From Arabidopsis thaliana (Eukaryota; Streptophyta; Magnoliopsida; Brassicales; Brassicaceae): 64,000 nt of DNA. Shown here one piece after another: positions 44,301 through 56,111 of this stretch. The notes beneath the pieces are model-generated. The model made no database searches and was not told where the DNA came from. It was given only the letters and a program-made list of their open reading frames with translations. Position 1 is the stretch's first letter, and the number at the start of each line of letters is the position of its first letter. The position numbers were made by a program, and so were the translations under genes. Location: contig NC_003070.9 of NCBI RefSeq assembly GCF_000001735.4, positions 18,213,971 through 18,277,970 on the forward strand, given 5' to 3'.

Positions 44301-47300
44301 GCAATTTGTAAATACTGCTGAAAAGGGTGGAGAGGTGGAGAAGTCGCAATTCCGAGAAACTTGTTCCCAAGCAACTGCATTACTTCTGTCAAACCTGGTA
44401 AGGTTTTCTTACCAAGAACAGAGGGGGCACTTTTTCTTACCAACAACTGTGAAATCTACCAGCTATTTTCTGCTGTACATTCTAATCTCTCTTATTGTTG
44501 CATCAGGGTGGTGAGTCGAAAACAAATGTCGAAGGCTTTTCTCAATTACTGCGTCTCCTTTGTTGGTGTCCAGCATATATATCTACTCCAGACGCTATGG
44601 AAACTGGAATTTTTATATGGACCTGGTTGGTTTCTGCTGCTCCTCAACTGGTATCTCTTGTCCTTGCCGAGCTTGTTGATGCATGGATATGGACAATTGA
44701 TACAAAACGTGGTCTCTTTGCATCTGATGTACGATACTCTGGCCCAGCTGCAAAATTAAGACCCCATCTTTCCCCAGGGGAACCAGAAGATCCACCTGAA
44801 AGTGACCCTGTTGACCAGATAGTTGCTCACAGACTGTGGCTTGGATTTTTGATAGATCGTTTTGAGGTTAGGATTTATTCTCTACTTTTTCTAATACAGA
44901 GGGAACTCATGTGTGATTTACCTCATTCTTCTTCCACATTGGTTAAGACGGTCTTAAGTGTTATAAGTGCTGAGTTTTCTTGTGATCCTCCTAGTTGAAT
45001 CAATTGAAAGACCTTAGGTGACAAATTGCAGTCTAAATTAATTTTGCTTCACTTGAAAAATTTGCTTACTGATCATCAAGGAAGCAGATAAATTTGAGTG
45101 AGTTTCTTATTGCCACTATGCTTTTTTAGGTTGTTCGACATAATAGTGCGGAGCAACTGTTGCTGCTAGGTCGGATGTTACAACGGAGTACAGACCTTGA
45201 ATGGTGCTTTACTCGCCACCCTGCAGCTGCTGGTACCTTTTTTTCTTTGATGCTCCTTGGACTGAAATTCTGCTCATGCCAAACACAAGGCAACATGCAG
45301 AAATTTCGATCTGGACTCCAGCTTTTAGAAGATCGAATCTATAGGTATTTTTTTTGCGGATTTCCTTTGTTTTTTCTTGCACTATACATTTTGTTACGCT
45401 TTCTTTATGGACATCTCTCAGCCTGTCTCTATGATTTGGCGGCACGCGTCTGACTAATTTTCTTTTCGTCCATTTATTTACTATGTTCTAAATATTAATG
45501 TTCATGTGATCTCTTAGTGTTTTGTCGGATGTAGGATTTAACATAAATTGCCTTTGCACAACACATTGAACTGCCTGGACTAGTATCTGCTATGATAGTA
45601 GCTATTTCATATGCGGAGAACAATTTAAGCTTTATGTCATCTTAGCCATCCAACATGGCATTTTCGGTGTTTTCAAAATACTTAAATAATAGCTATTTCA
45701 ATTTTATTATCTCTGATTTACCTTTGTTTTATTTTTTGTGCACATCAACTTATCCCAGGACGTCTTTAGGCTGGTTTGCTCATCAGCCAGAGTGGTATGA
45801 TGTAAATATTCCAAATTTTTGTCATAGCGAGGCTCTATCTGTTTCAGTTTTTGTTCACTTTTTATCAAACGAGCTATCAGAATCAAGTCAATCTGATTCC
45901 AAAGGAAAACCTCGTGAAAGTGGGAATTTGATTGATGTGGTAAGACAACGATCTGCGATTTTTTTCTACTTTCACCTGTAAATTTGACTACAAACAATGA
46001 TATTTCTTTGGGCTGGATGTTTACAGACTGATCAGTATCATCCCGTCTGGGGTGAGATGGACAACTACACTCTGGGAAAAGAAAAAAGGAAGCAGTTGCT
46101 TTTAATGCTCTGCCAGCATGAAGCTGACAGGCTTGACGTTTGGGCACAACCTATTAGTTCAAAGTAAAAGTCGCTATCTTTGTATCACATTTTCACTTCT
46201 CAGTCGTTTTCTTTGACTTACATTTTGATATTCATTCTTCCAAGTGGCAACGTATGTACAGGGACAGTCCGTATTCGCGGCTGAAAATAAGCTCTGAGAA
46301 ATGGACCGAATATGCTAAAACGGCCTTTTCAGTGGATCCTCGCATTGCTTTATCAGTTGCCTCAAGATTTCCGGCAAATGCTTCTGTGAAATCTGAAGTC
46401 ACTCAGCTGGTTCAGGTATGAATTTACAGATACTACTTCTTCTAAGACTGTAGAAAGACAGATTTTTGACATTTTGTAGTTTGAGATGGATATACTGTAT
46501 CTCTGGTATTAAGTTTTAAAAGAGCTGGTGTTGCAATACCACACAAAAGCAGTGAGGCATAATGCAACTGGGAAAAAATTATGTTGAAGAACTTTTGGCT
46601 CATGGTACTTTTGGTTAAATATTTATTGTAAGAACTAAAACTTCTGTTGAGAATCAGATTGCTAGGATAGTACATTCTCTGGACCTCTTGGTATAAAAAA
46701 TATAATTTGATACCATGACTATATCTCTTAATATGTAAATGATGTAAAATGAGCGTTCTCACTGATATTCTTTCTTGCAGACAAATATAGTAGATCTTCG
46801 TACAATTCCTGAGGCATTGCCGTATTTTGTTACACCGAAAAATGTTGAAGAGAACTCAGTGCTGTTGCAGCAGCTACCGCACTGGGCTGCTTGTTCAATT
46901 ACACAGGCTCTTGAGTTCCTCACGCCTGCTTATAAGGGACATCCACGTGTCATGGCATATGTCCTACGAGTTTTAGAGTCCTACCCTCCTGAACGAGTTA
47001 CTTTTTTCATGCCGCAGTTGGTGCAGTCTTTGCGCTATGATGATGGGGTAAGTCTTATCATGAAAATCTATATATTTAATGCCACTTCTCTCTAACATGA
47101 CTCTCTCTCTCTAAGCAATTTGAATTATATTATTCGGTTTGTGCTCATAAAATTAGCGAAGGCACATCTTAATTCTTGAAATTAAATCATATATACCTTT
47201 TTTCTTAGTCTTCAAAATAGAAATTCTCCATTTGGTGTATTGAAGCAATTCCCAGAACTCATTCAACAATGGTGCTAAAAATTGGATTGACCAGCCCATT

Positions 47301-49997
47301 CAACCTTTTCTTTTCTTGGTCTTTTATCTAAACTAAATTACTTTTACGTTTCTTGAAATTAGTATTGGATTATCAGCTTCACATTGTTTTAAAACCATGT
47401 CTAATCTCGTTGTAGTTGTTGTAGTTGGGCCATTCAATCGCTTGAGGTTTTTCTTGTCATAGCTTTATCTTCAAATGCTACTGGGGCTGGATATTGTTTA
47501 ATACCTTACATGAGTTCTTTCTCTTTTTCCTGTTTCGTAAGGTATTTAACAGTTCAACCTCTTTTTAAATGCAGAGGCTAGTTGAAGGGTATCTTCTTAG
47601 AGCTACCCAAAGAAGTGACATATTTGCCCACATTCTCATTTGGCATTTGCAAGTAAGTTTAACCTACTAGATTTGCAAGATCTTAATTTTGCTTTGAAAC
47701 CTTTATAGAGATTGTTGATGTTCACTTCTATCTTTTATAATGCCAGGGTGAGGATGTGCAGGAAACTCCGAAGGATGGTTCTATCGATAAGGTTTGCCCA
47801 TAATTATCATTTTCTGCTTATAATTTATTGGTGTTAGCTCCTATGTAAAGTCTACATCTTACTACTCCTAGGTTATTATATGTGGCTAGAAAATCTTTCA
47901 TTGCCTTAGTTTGAGGAAAACAGTATCCTACAGTTGCAAAATATGGCCTCCTGCAGAATACATCTGTGAATTCTTTGTTTATGTTATTCTTCACATGTGA
48001 TAGAACGCAGAAAATATCCTTGATTCAGCCTGTTGACCGCTGGTTATAAGCACAAAATTCCGAGATCTTGAAAATGGGTTTTATGACTGCTTATTGTTCT
48101 GTATCATAGCATAATTTTGTTCTTGGAAAGTATAGTTTGGACAAAAGATGTCGTGAGACAGAGAGTAGGTCGTTAAACTATAGATAGCGGTAGAAACTTT
48201 GTTGTATATCTTTTGACTGATCTGCTTAAAAAATCTGAGCTCATCTCTTTGTTTCTGTAATATTTCAGAATGCGGCATTCCAAGAAATTTTGCCACAGGT
48301 TCGGCAGCATATCATTGATGGTTTCAGCCCCAACGCCTTGGACATGTTCACTAGAGAGTTTGACTTCTTTGACAAGGTTACTTCTATATCTGGGGTGTTA
48401 TTCCCTCTTCCAAAGGAAGAACGCAGAGCCGGTATTAGGAGGTAGCATTTTAAATTTGATAAAACCTTATCATGTTACGGATGTGTCTGCATAGTCTAAT
48501 AATACTCTCCATGGCAGGGAGTTGGAGAAAATTGAAATGCAGGGAGATGACCTTTATTTGCCAACTGCTCCTAACAAGCTTGTTAGGGGTATCCGTGTAG
48601 ACAGTGGAATACCCTTACAATCAGCTGCCAAAGTCCCTATCATGATAACTTTTAACGTTATTGATCGTGATGGTGACCACAGTGATGTAAAACCACAGGC
48701 TTGCATTTTCAAGGTAATCCTCCGCATGATTTTCATACAAAATTTCTATGTTTTTCCTTATAGAAAATGCCAGTGCAGAAAAAAGAAAATACTTCTCCTG
48801 TCAGACTCTACCACTTGTTTAAGTAAATAAAGTTTGGAAAACGTTGGAAAAAAAACGTAGCTAGTGGTTTCTGGACATTCAGATGCTGCGCCCAGTTGGT
48901 GAGTTTACTGTGAGTTAGATGATTCTCTCTTGTATTCATTCAGGTTGGAGATGATTGCCGGCAAGATGTTCTTGCCCTTCAAGTGATATCTCTTCTTAGA
49001 GACATATTTCAAGCAGCTGGTCTTAACCTTTATCTTTTTCCATATGGAGTACTCCCAACTGGTGCGGAAAGGGGCATAATTGAGGTAAATCTCACTCTAA
49101 AATGTTTAATATCCTTGCTGGATGAAACAGATACGGTGGTATGAGAACTTTCTTGTATCAAATAAGGATCAGACTTTTTGTTCACATCTCTTTTCTTCCC
49201 TTTTGTTACAGGTGGTGCCTAATACAAGAAGCAGAAGTCAAATGGGTGAGACTACTGACGGGGGTTTGTATGAGATTTTTCAACAAGACTATGGACCCGT
49301 CGGCTCAACCACCTTTGAAACAGCACGGGAGAACTTCCTCATCAGTAGTGCCGGTTATGCAGTGGCTAGTCTTTTACTCCAGCCCAAAGACAGACACAAT
49401 GGAAATCTCCTCTTCGATGAGTATGTTTCCTATTTTTGCACATTCCCTTTGTTCTTTGATTCTTTCCACTTGGTGCATTGGAAAAAAGTTTATCAAAACC
49501 TCTCGATGGAAAAATATAGTGTTGGAAATTTCATGGAAGTAACACAACTTTATTACCATGTGTTATGCTAATGCAGCGTGGGAAGACTTGTCCACATCGA
49601 CTTTGGTTTCATTTTGGAAACTTCGCCTGGTGGGAACATGCGATTCGAGAGTGCTCATTTCAAACTGAGCCACGAAATGACTCAGTTGCTAGATCCCTCG
49701 GGTGTTATGAAAAGCAAAACATGGCATCAGTTTGTGAGCTTGTGCGTCAAGGGGTACTTAGCTGCTCGGCGGCAGATGGATGGAATCATCAGCACGGTGC
49801 AAATGATGCTAGAAAGTGGGTTGCCTTGCTTTAGCAGAGGAGATCCAATTGGTAATCTTAGGAAAAGATTTCACCCAGAAATGAGCGAACGTGAAGCTGC
49901 ACACTTCATGATTCATGTATGTACGGACGCATATAACAAGTGGACTACTGCTGGATACGACTTGATTCAGTATTTGCAACAAGGCATCGAGAAGTAA
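38385..49997 (+). CDS. PI4KA1: phosphatidylinositol 4-kinase alpha
   Basis: Type III PI 4-kinase producing PI4P at the plasma membrane. Exons: 38385-39383, 39558-39899, 40072-40218, 40320-40487, 40650-40808, 40903-41030, 41362-41671, 41809-41977, 42071-42288, 42463-42621, 43286-43468, 43870-44397, 44507-44866, 45130-45344, 45759-45939, 46027-46163, 46262-46415, 46781-47047, 47575-47652, 47747-47791, 48269-48441, 48518-48713, 48944-49084, 49212-49420, 49577-49997. The sum is 6087 nt, 2028 aa; every junction keeps frame with GT-AG. A long alpha-solenoid N-terminal part is followed by the lipid-kinase accessory helical region (~1450-1650) and the C-terminal kinase. The kinase shows Lys1772 (IFKVGDD), catalytic DRHNGN (Asp1879) and HIDFG (Asp1897). 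A Ser-rich, disordered segment lies near 195-250. Matches At1g49340 in length and neighbours. Confidence 0.96.
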
Positions 49998-51099
49998 GAA
50001 GAAGAAGAGGGAACTTAATGATATCCGAAACCAGAGTTATATAATTTGCAGGTAAAAAAAGTTTAAGCCATCGAGTATTCCGATTTGATAATTGTTATCT
50101 CCTCTCGGTTGGGACATTCTGACTAATTGATTACTTAAGAGGAACTTGAGGATTATTATTTTTATGTTTTTGTCGTAGGATTTTGCTATGCACAAAAAAA
50201 AAAAGTAACAAAAGAGAGAGGTAGGAGTGTTGTGGTGTGGGGATTTTCGATAACTTGAGATGTAAGCTACTATTATATATGATCTTTGATTATTCTTGGG
50301 TGGAAATGGTCACGTGTTTCTTGATAATTCCATGCGTTGTATAAAACAATTTATTTGATTCAATGCCGGATGATAAACTCATTACAAGTATATCATCCCG
50401 CATACACCAGAACCCAATTTAGTTCTTTCAGTTCCTCTGCATCAGAAATGAACAAAAATGTATTCTATTAACATGTAGAGGTATTTGTATTCAGTGGATG
50501 AACACTTTCTGGTTGCTCATTCCGCTTTTCTGGTTACTCATTCCGCTTCCCGGATACTCTCGTTTGGCTTTTCTGAAATAGAGGAATTCTGAAGCTGCCC
50601 TAACAGGTATTCATCAGTTTGTGAGCTTGTTCATCTCTCTGAGATTCCTTCTCGAGGTATCCATCTAACTTGGACAATGATAAATTCGTTATTCAGTGGC
50701 TCGTAAACTGAACCAAGGAAACGAGTTAGTATTCGGATCATGGAACTTATGCTGTCCATCGCAATATTGTTGATCATTCAACAACTTTGGAATCTCTCCT
50801 GAATGGCAATTGACTCGGGAGTCTGTAGTGCATACTTAAATTCAAATTGATTTTTAGAACAATAATAACAATTTTTTAAGAAAATAAAATTTAAAATTTC
50901 GAAAAAACTTACCATTCAGTGTAGAAAATGTCTGTAAGTCAACTAATGACTATGAGTGACGGAGTTAAAAGAAAAAAAAAAAAAAAAAGAGATAGAGTAC
51001 AGAGACAATATAGAACGACAGAACAAACAGATCTATCAGTTTACTGACTACAGAGAGGATTTGAACTGAGAATCGAAGAAAGTCTCTGAGGGTTCATCT
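49998..51099. other. PI4KA1 3' UTR and intergenic spacer
   Basis: The 3' UTR occupies roughly the first 350 bp. A two-copy 19-21 bp tandem repeat (CTGGTTGCTCATTCCGCT / CTGGTTACTCATTCCGCT) lies at about 50508-50548. A minus-strand open frame, 50759-50631, could encode 42 aa (MDSISSMIRILTRFL...), followed on the same strand by other short open stretches. This is not enough to call a gene. A 19-base poly(A) lies near 50970. Confidence 0.4.
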
Positions 51100-53064
51100 A
51101 TGGAACCGGTTATAATCGGTGCGCTGATTTTGGATGTTCACGCCAAGCCTTCGACCACACCAATCTCAGGAACCACTGTCCCTGGCCAGGTTTTAAACTT
51201 GGGTTCTATCTCCCTCTCTTTTGTCTGACTTTTGATTGATTTCTTGTCAACAATCCGAAACGGAAAAAAATTCAATAGTTACGGATCGTCACTTTGATTT
51301 TTCCTAAAAGCTGGAGTAGTTAACGATCTTTTAGCCCCACCCAAAGTGTGGCAATTATGTGTTATTAATTAGGACATAGATGTTTATTAAGTAATCAACA
51401 TGTAAATTATCTTTAATAGGTCTTATTTGCGCCGGGTGGTGTAGCAAGAAATGTAGCTGATTGCATCTTCAAGCTTGGAATTACACCTTTTATGATTGGT
51501 ACTTTAGGGCTTGATGGTCCAGGTTTGTCTATCAATAGTGTCATCGATTCCGTTTTTAAGAAATGACATTGATCAGTCATTTTTTTATTTCCTTGGGAGC
51601 TTAGTTTGGTCCTTTTTATGTGTACACAGCCAATGTTTTATTGAAAGAGTGGAAGCTCTCTATGAAAGGTTAGAATCTGCCTCTAAATATGTAGTAAAGC
51701 AATTGATGCAGAATTCAGTTGACAAAAGTTTGTCCTTTTACTTATCTATGAGACATAAATTTTATGCAATTTTCTTGGTTGGTAATGGCAGGAATCTTGA
51801 GACGTGAAGACATTAGTACTCCCATTGTGTCCCTTGTATATGACACTAATGGAGAAGTTGCCGCTGGTGTTGCTGGCGTGGATGCCGTTGTAAGTTTTCT
51901 CAGTGATTATGTTTCAATCCTAAAGATAAATTGGGTTTGAAGGATGTCGTTGTTGTACTTAGTTGGGAGAATTTACATTTACATTGTTTCCTCGAGCAGG
52001 AAAATTTTTTAACACCTGAGTGGATCCAGCGGTTTGAATACAACATAAGCTCTGCTCGTCTTCTTATGGTAGATGCAAATCTTAGCTCTCTTGCTTTGGA
52101 AGCATCTTGCAAATGTAATGCTTTCAGTTTCTAATTTTGGATTGTCTAATCGTGGTTTTGTCTTGTCTACTTAATGATTTTTCTTCTTGAAGTGGCTGCA
52201 GAGTCCAGTGTTCCTGTATGGTTTGAGCCAGTGTCAGTCACTAAGTCACAGAGGATCGCCTCAATTGCCAAGTATGTGAGTGCCATGTCTCTATACTCAT
52301 GAAAGCTAGATTAGGTTTATTTACAAGCTAACGGATATTTTTTGTTGTTCCCTCCTAATAGGTAACAATAGTGTCCCCAAACCAAGACGAACTCATAGCA
52401 ATGGCAAACGCTCTCTGCGCCAAGAATTTGTTTCATCCCTTTAGATCAGACGAAAATAAGCTTTCTATTGAAGATATGTTCCGTGCACTAAAGCCAGCTA
52501 TTTTGGTTCTCCTTAAAAATGGTGTTAAAGTAGTTATCGTAACTCTCGGCTCCAATGGAGCTCTCCTATGTTCCAAGGGAAACCCGAAAAAGGCTCTGAA
52601 CATAGACAGAAAGTTTCTAAGAAGTGGAGAGGTCTTCAAAAGAGTACAGTCTGTATGTTCACCAAACCGGTTTTCTGAATTGGGATCGAATCGCAGCCCG
52701 AGTCTTTTCGCAATGCATTTCCCAACCATCCCAGCCAAAGTCAAGAAGCTGACTGGTGCAGGTGATTGTCTGGTAGGCGGGACAGTTGCATCGCTAAGCG
52801 ATGGGTTAGATCTAATCCAGAGTTTAGCGGTTGGCATTGCGTCGGCGAAAGCAGCGGTTGAGTCAGATGATAATGTGCCTCCTGAGTTCAAGTTGGATCT
52901 TATATCTGGTAAGAATTAGTTGTGTCAATATGAATGAGAATGAATTATTGGTTTTATGGGGGCTGAACCGGTTTACGTGTTGTGTTTGGTTTGACCGTAC
53001 AGGTGATGCAGAGTTGGTATACAATGGCGCTAAGATGTTGATGGTTCACCAGTCGATGCTATGA
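51100..53064 (+). CDS. PUKI: pfkB-family carbohydrate kinase, pseudouridine kinase
   Basis: Exons: 51100-51189, 51420-51522, 51792-51889, 52000-52114, 52193-52275, 52362-52908, 53003-53064. The sum is 1098 nt, 365 aa. It is a ribokinase/pfkB-fold enzyme. The N-terminal substrate-side signature is APGGVARNVAD. The C-terminal pfkB signature is LTGAGDCLVGG, with the GAGD anion hole at 295-298 and Asp298 as catalytic base. The locus corresponds to At1g49350, which I recall as the pseudouridine kinase that phosphorylates pseudouridine at the 5' position for breakdown by pseudouridine-monophosphate glycosylase. The protein ends in Ser-Met-Leu, a non-canonical peroxisomal PTS1, which agrees with a peroxisomal pathway. 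Exon 6 encodes an extra, poorly conserved insert before the GAGD motif. The symbol is from memory. Confidence 0.88.
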
Positions 53065-53367
53065 ACTGTGAAGGAGTTTAGTGGTTTACCTAGTAGTCTA
53101 GTCTTATCAAATAAAGTATTGCTAGCAAAAAAAAATAATGTCCAAAATATTCCCTAGTGTTTAGAAATCAATTTAGAGATTTTATTTTTGGTGCGCAAGG
53201 GTACAACTAAATAGTTGCAAGGGTTTTTCAAATAAAGTAAGGGTTACAGTTGTTCATAAAATAAATAGAAATTTAAAATAGTTTATAAGTAAACCAAATA
53301 TTGTAATACGCGGTTTATTACAATAGATAATACATATTAAATCTTGAGACTAAATCAAGCTGAAAAT
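53065..53367. other. convergent 3' ends
   Basis: 303 bp holding the 3' UTRs of the pseudouridine kinase (+) and the F-box gene (-). A T/A-rich segment, 'caaataaagt' (53109) and 'ataaaataaat' (53260), provides poly(A)-signal-like motifs in both directions. Confidence 0.5.
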
Positions 53368-55453
53368 TCAGATAAATACGTACTCTGTATTTACTGCTTC
53401 GGAGGGATCAAGAATGGAATAATCATAGATAGAGATGCTGTGGGGCGGCTCGATCCAGACACCAACTTTCTGACCCCAGGTCAGATACTCAAAGTAGTAC
53501 CCTTCAGGGTCTTCACAAGAACTCCTGCTATATAAGGAATACTTGTAGGGGTGATTTCTACTGAAAGGACAAGGAGACTTGGTGGAACGCCTCTCGTTGA
53601 TAAATCTGCTCCAGAAATACAAAATGTTACTCATTGACCCTGTGAGGCCGTAGGTCATCACGCAAGACCCATCGCTCAAAAATATTGAGGAACCATCCAA
53701 TGTTTCCTTCTTCTCCCAAACGGACTCCAACCGGTTAAGCCTATACACCATGGGCTCCAGAGACGATGCATCTACAAGAAAAATATGTCCTTCATATTCA
53801 GTCATCCACCTGATTGAGCGGGGCGCCATAGGGATGGGTTGCACAGGAAGTACGTTCCAAGTACGTGCAGTTGGATCGAATACCCCTAGCGCAGTTTCCG
53901 AAGCTGTATAGAAGAGACCATCTGAGTATAAGATGTTTCCTAAGCGCCTGAAGTAAGAAGGAAACAGATTAGGGAAGTCCTCATGTAGCCATGTAGTTGC
54001 ACCAGGACGCCAAGTGCTGATTTTGATTGCTACAGATGAGGAAATATTATTTATACCAAACACCAAGCAGCTTTTCTTCGTAGGAGCACAAGAGAAAGCA
54101 AAATTCGTGTGCACTGATTCCATTATCCTGTTTCTAGGCAAGTCTATACGCTCTCGGGTAAACGGGTTGAAAAAGTACATGTCGGCAATTAGTGAAAGAG
54201 AGTCGTTCATGAGTAACCACCCATCCTTGGAATAAAGGATACCTGAAGACTTAGATAGCTCGGGTAGATTCATCTCCTTTGTCTTCTTCTTCTCAACTGG
54301 GTCAAAAAATCCGTAAGAGACGCCCTTGTCTTGAAATGCATCATGGTACAAAAGCCAGCAACGACGACTTTTAACCCGAACAGAAGCAGCAATATCACCC
54401 CATGCCTTGCAAACAGTAGAAGAGCGTATGTTGTCTTTGAAAGAAAGACGAGACAATATGAGACGTACAAGATCCGAGGGAAGAAAAAGATCTTCTTTCA
54501 ACATCTCACCCTTACACTCCTCTGAGGTTCCACTATTGTTTTCTAAGATTGTTCTCAACCTGATATAAAAGAAGGACAATCGTAGATTTTTGTTTTTTGT
54601 GAATATCCCAAGGGAAACAAGACTTTACAAAGCCCTAGGCTCCATTCATTATATCTGAAGCCAAGTAAGTAATATTGGAAAAAGAACAAACCTCTTGACA
54701 TCTGCCACTGCTTTCAGTTCCTCTGTTCCTGAGATTGCTTTCAACCTGAGACCACAAGCATAATTATTTTAATATCCATTTGAAAAGAAAGTTAGAAACC
54801 CTAGATTGTTTTGATTTATGTGAGAGAAAAAAAGAACAAACCTAAAGAGTTCTGCCTCTGCTTTCAAATCCTCTAGTTCTTCAACATGCTTCTCAATTTT
54901 GGAACCAGACCTAAAGATAAATATAAAATAAAATAAAAAGAAGCCAAAAACGTTACAATCATACTCAGCTGATCATACTTATATCTTATAAGTTTAGCAC
55001 AACCTGAGATCAAGATCACCCAATGAGAATTTTTTTTGTTAACATGTATGTGAGAATTACAAGCCATAGACACCGCTGATTTATGTGAGAATCCAACACA
55101 TATAAATACAAGGAGAAAAAAAAGAACAAACCTAAAGAGTTCTGCCTCTGCTTTCAAATCCTCTACTTCTTCCACATGTTCCTCAATTTTGGAATCAGAC
55201 CTATACAGATCAAAACACTCCCTCCGTGAAATTAACCATTGCCCAGCAAAAAGAAAACAAAAACGTAACGATCAGACCTAAACACCCAAATCTACTGATG
55301 AAACGAAACAAGTAAATCTCAAATCCAAAGAGATTTTCAGTGGCCTTTCAGATTGCAAACACAATAGATCAAAGAGTATTGAGCCACATACCTTTTGGGA
55401 TTACAGATCTTATACAAGATTAACGACACAAGTTCTTTTGCTCTGCAAGCCAT
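53368..55453 (-). CDS. F-box protein (DUF295-type) with duplicated coiled-coil exons
   Basis: Exons (minus): 55453-55392, 55200-55132, 54910-54842, 54745-54692, 54559-53368. The total is 1446 nt, 481 aa. The first four exons encode MACRAKELVSLILY..., then two near-identical 23-residue charged helices (SDSKIEEHVEEVEDLKAEAE and SGSKIEKHVEELEDLKAEAE) and a third, weaker unit (LKAISGTEELKAVADVK). The large last exon holds the F-box (LPSDLVRLILSRLSFKDNIRSSTVCKAW, from ~residue 111). It is followed by a DUF295/kelch-like beta-propeller domain (CWLLYHD..., FFNPFTRERIDLP, FDPTARTW). F-box proteins are the substrate-binding subunits of SCF ubiquitin ligases via SKP1/ASK; the target is unknown. Internal exons have the same phase, so extra copies insert without breaking the frame. 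Usual family members lack the N-terminal helices. Confidence 0.88.
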
Positions 55454-56111
55454 TATTAGGGCCGGAGAAGATGATCGCACTACGCGGTTAAAAATATTAT
55501 TTCATTCTTTTTACAATATATTTCCTCTCTTTTTTTTTTTTAACTGTTTAAAAAAAAAACATATTAAATATTGATTATAAATATATTATTTTTTATTGTT
55601 TTACAGTTTTTTATAACTTTAAACTAATGATAATTAACTATTCTTTTTTAAAATTACAATTCACCAATATTAACTAATAAATATTGCATGAAAAACTTAA
55701 AAAGTCAATCTTTTTAAAAAAAAAAAAATTTCTAAACAATCAAACTAAAAGGAACAAAGGAAGTAACTTTTATTCAATCCTTCAAACGAAAAAAGAGAAA
55801 CACAAATACAACGATATTGATCGGAGAACACATGTAAATCTCCGGATATTTCGCCGGCGAAAACGAAAATTCCTCGAAACTAAAACACAAACCGAAAGTA
55901 CCAAAACATATACCAATTACAGGCACAAAACAATAATTAAACAAGCAAAATCTAGTAATTAACCCCTAATTATCCTTTGAAAAGCATCTGAACACCTAAT
56001 TACTTCTTTTCCGAGAACGGAATTTTGCTGTTGATGACGGAACTCGCCATACCACCGGAAAACTCTGATCTACTCGTCCTCCCTAGTTAATAAAGCGACT
56101 TAAGAAATTAA
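55454..56111. other. AT-rich spacer
   Basis: No gene is seen. The frame at 55684-55962 is K/N/T-rich low-complexity sequence. The left ~60 bp is the 5' UTR and promoter of the F-box gene. Confidence 0.4.

Noticed and set aside
55684..55962. 92-aa lysine/asparagine-rich frame
   Set aside because: Low-complexity translation of AT-rich spacer.
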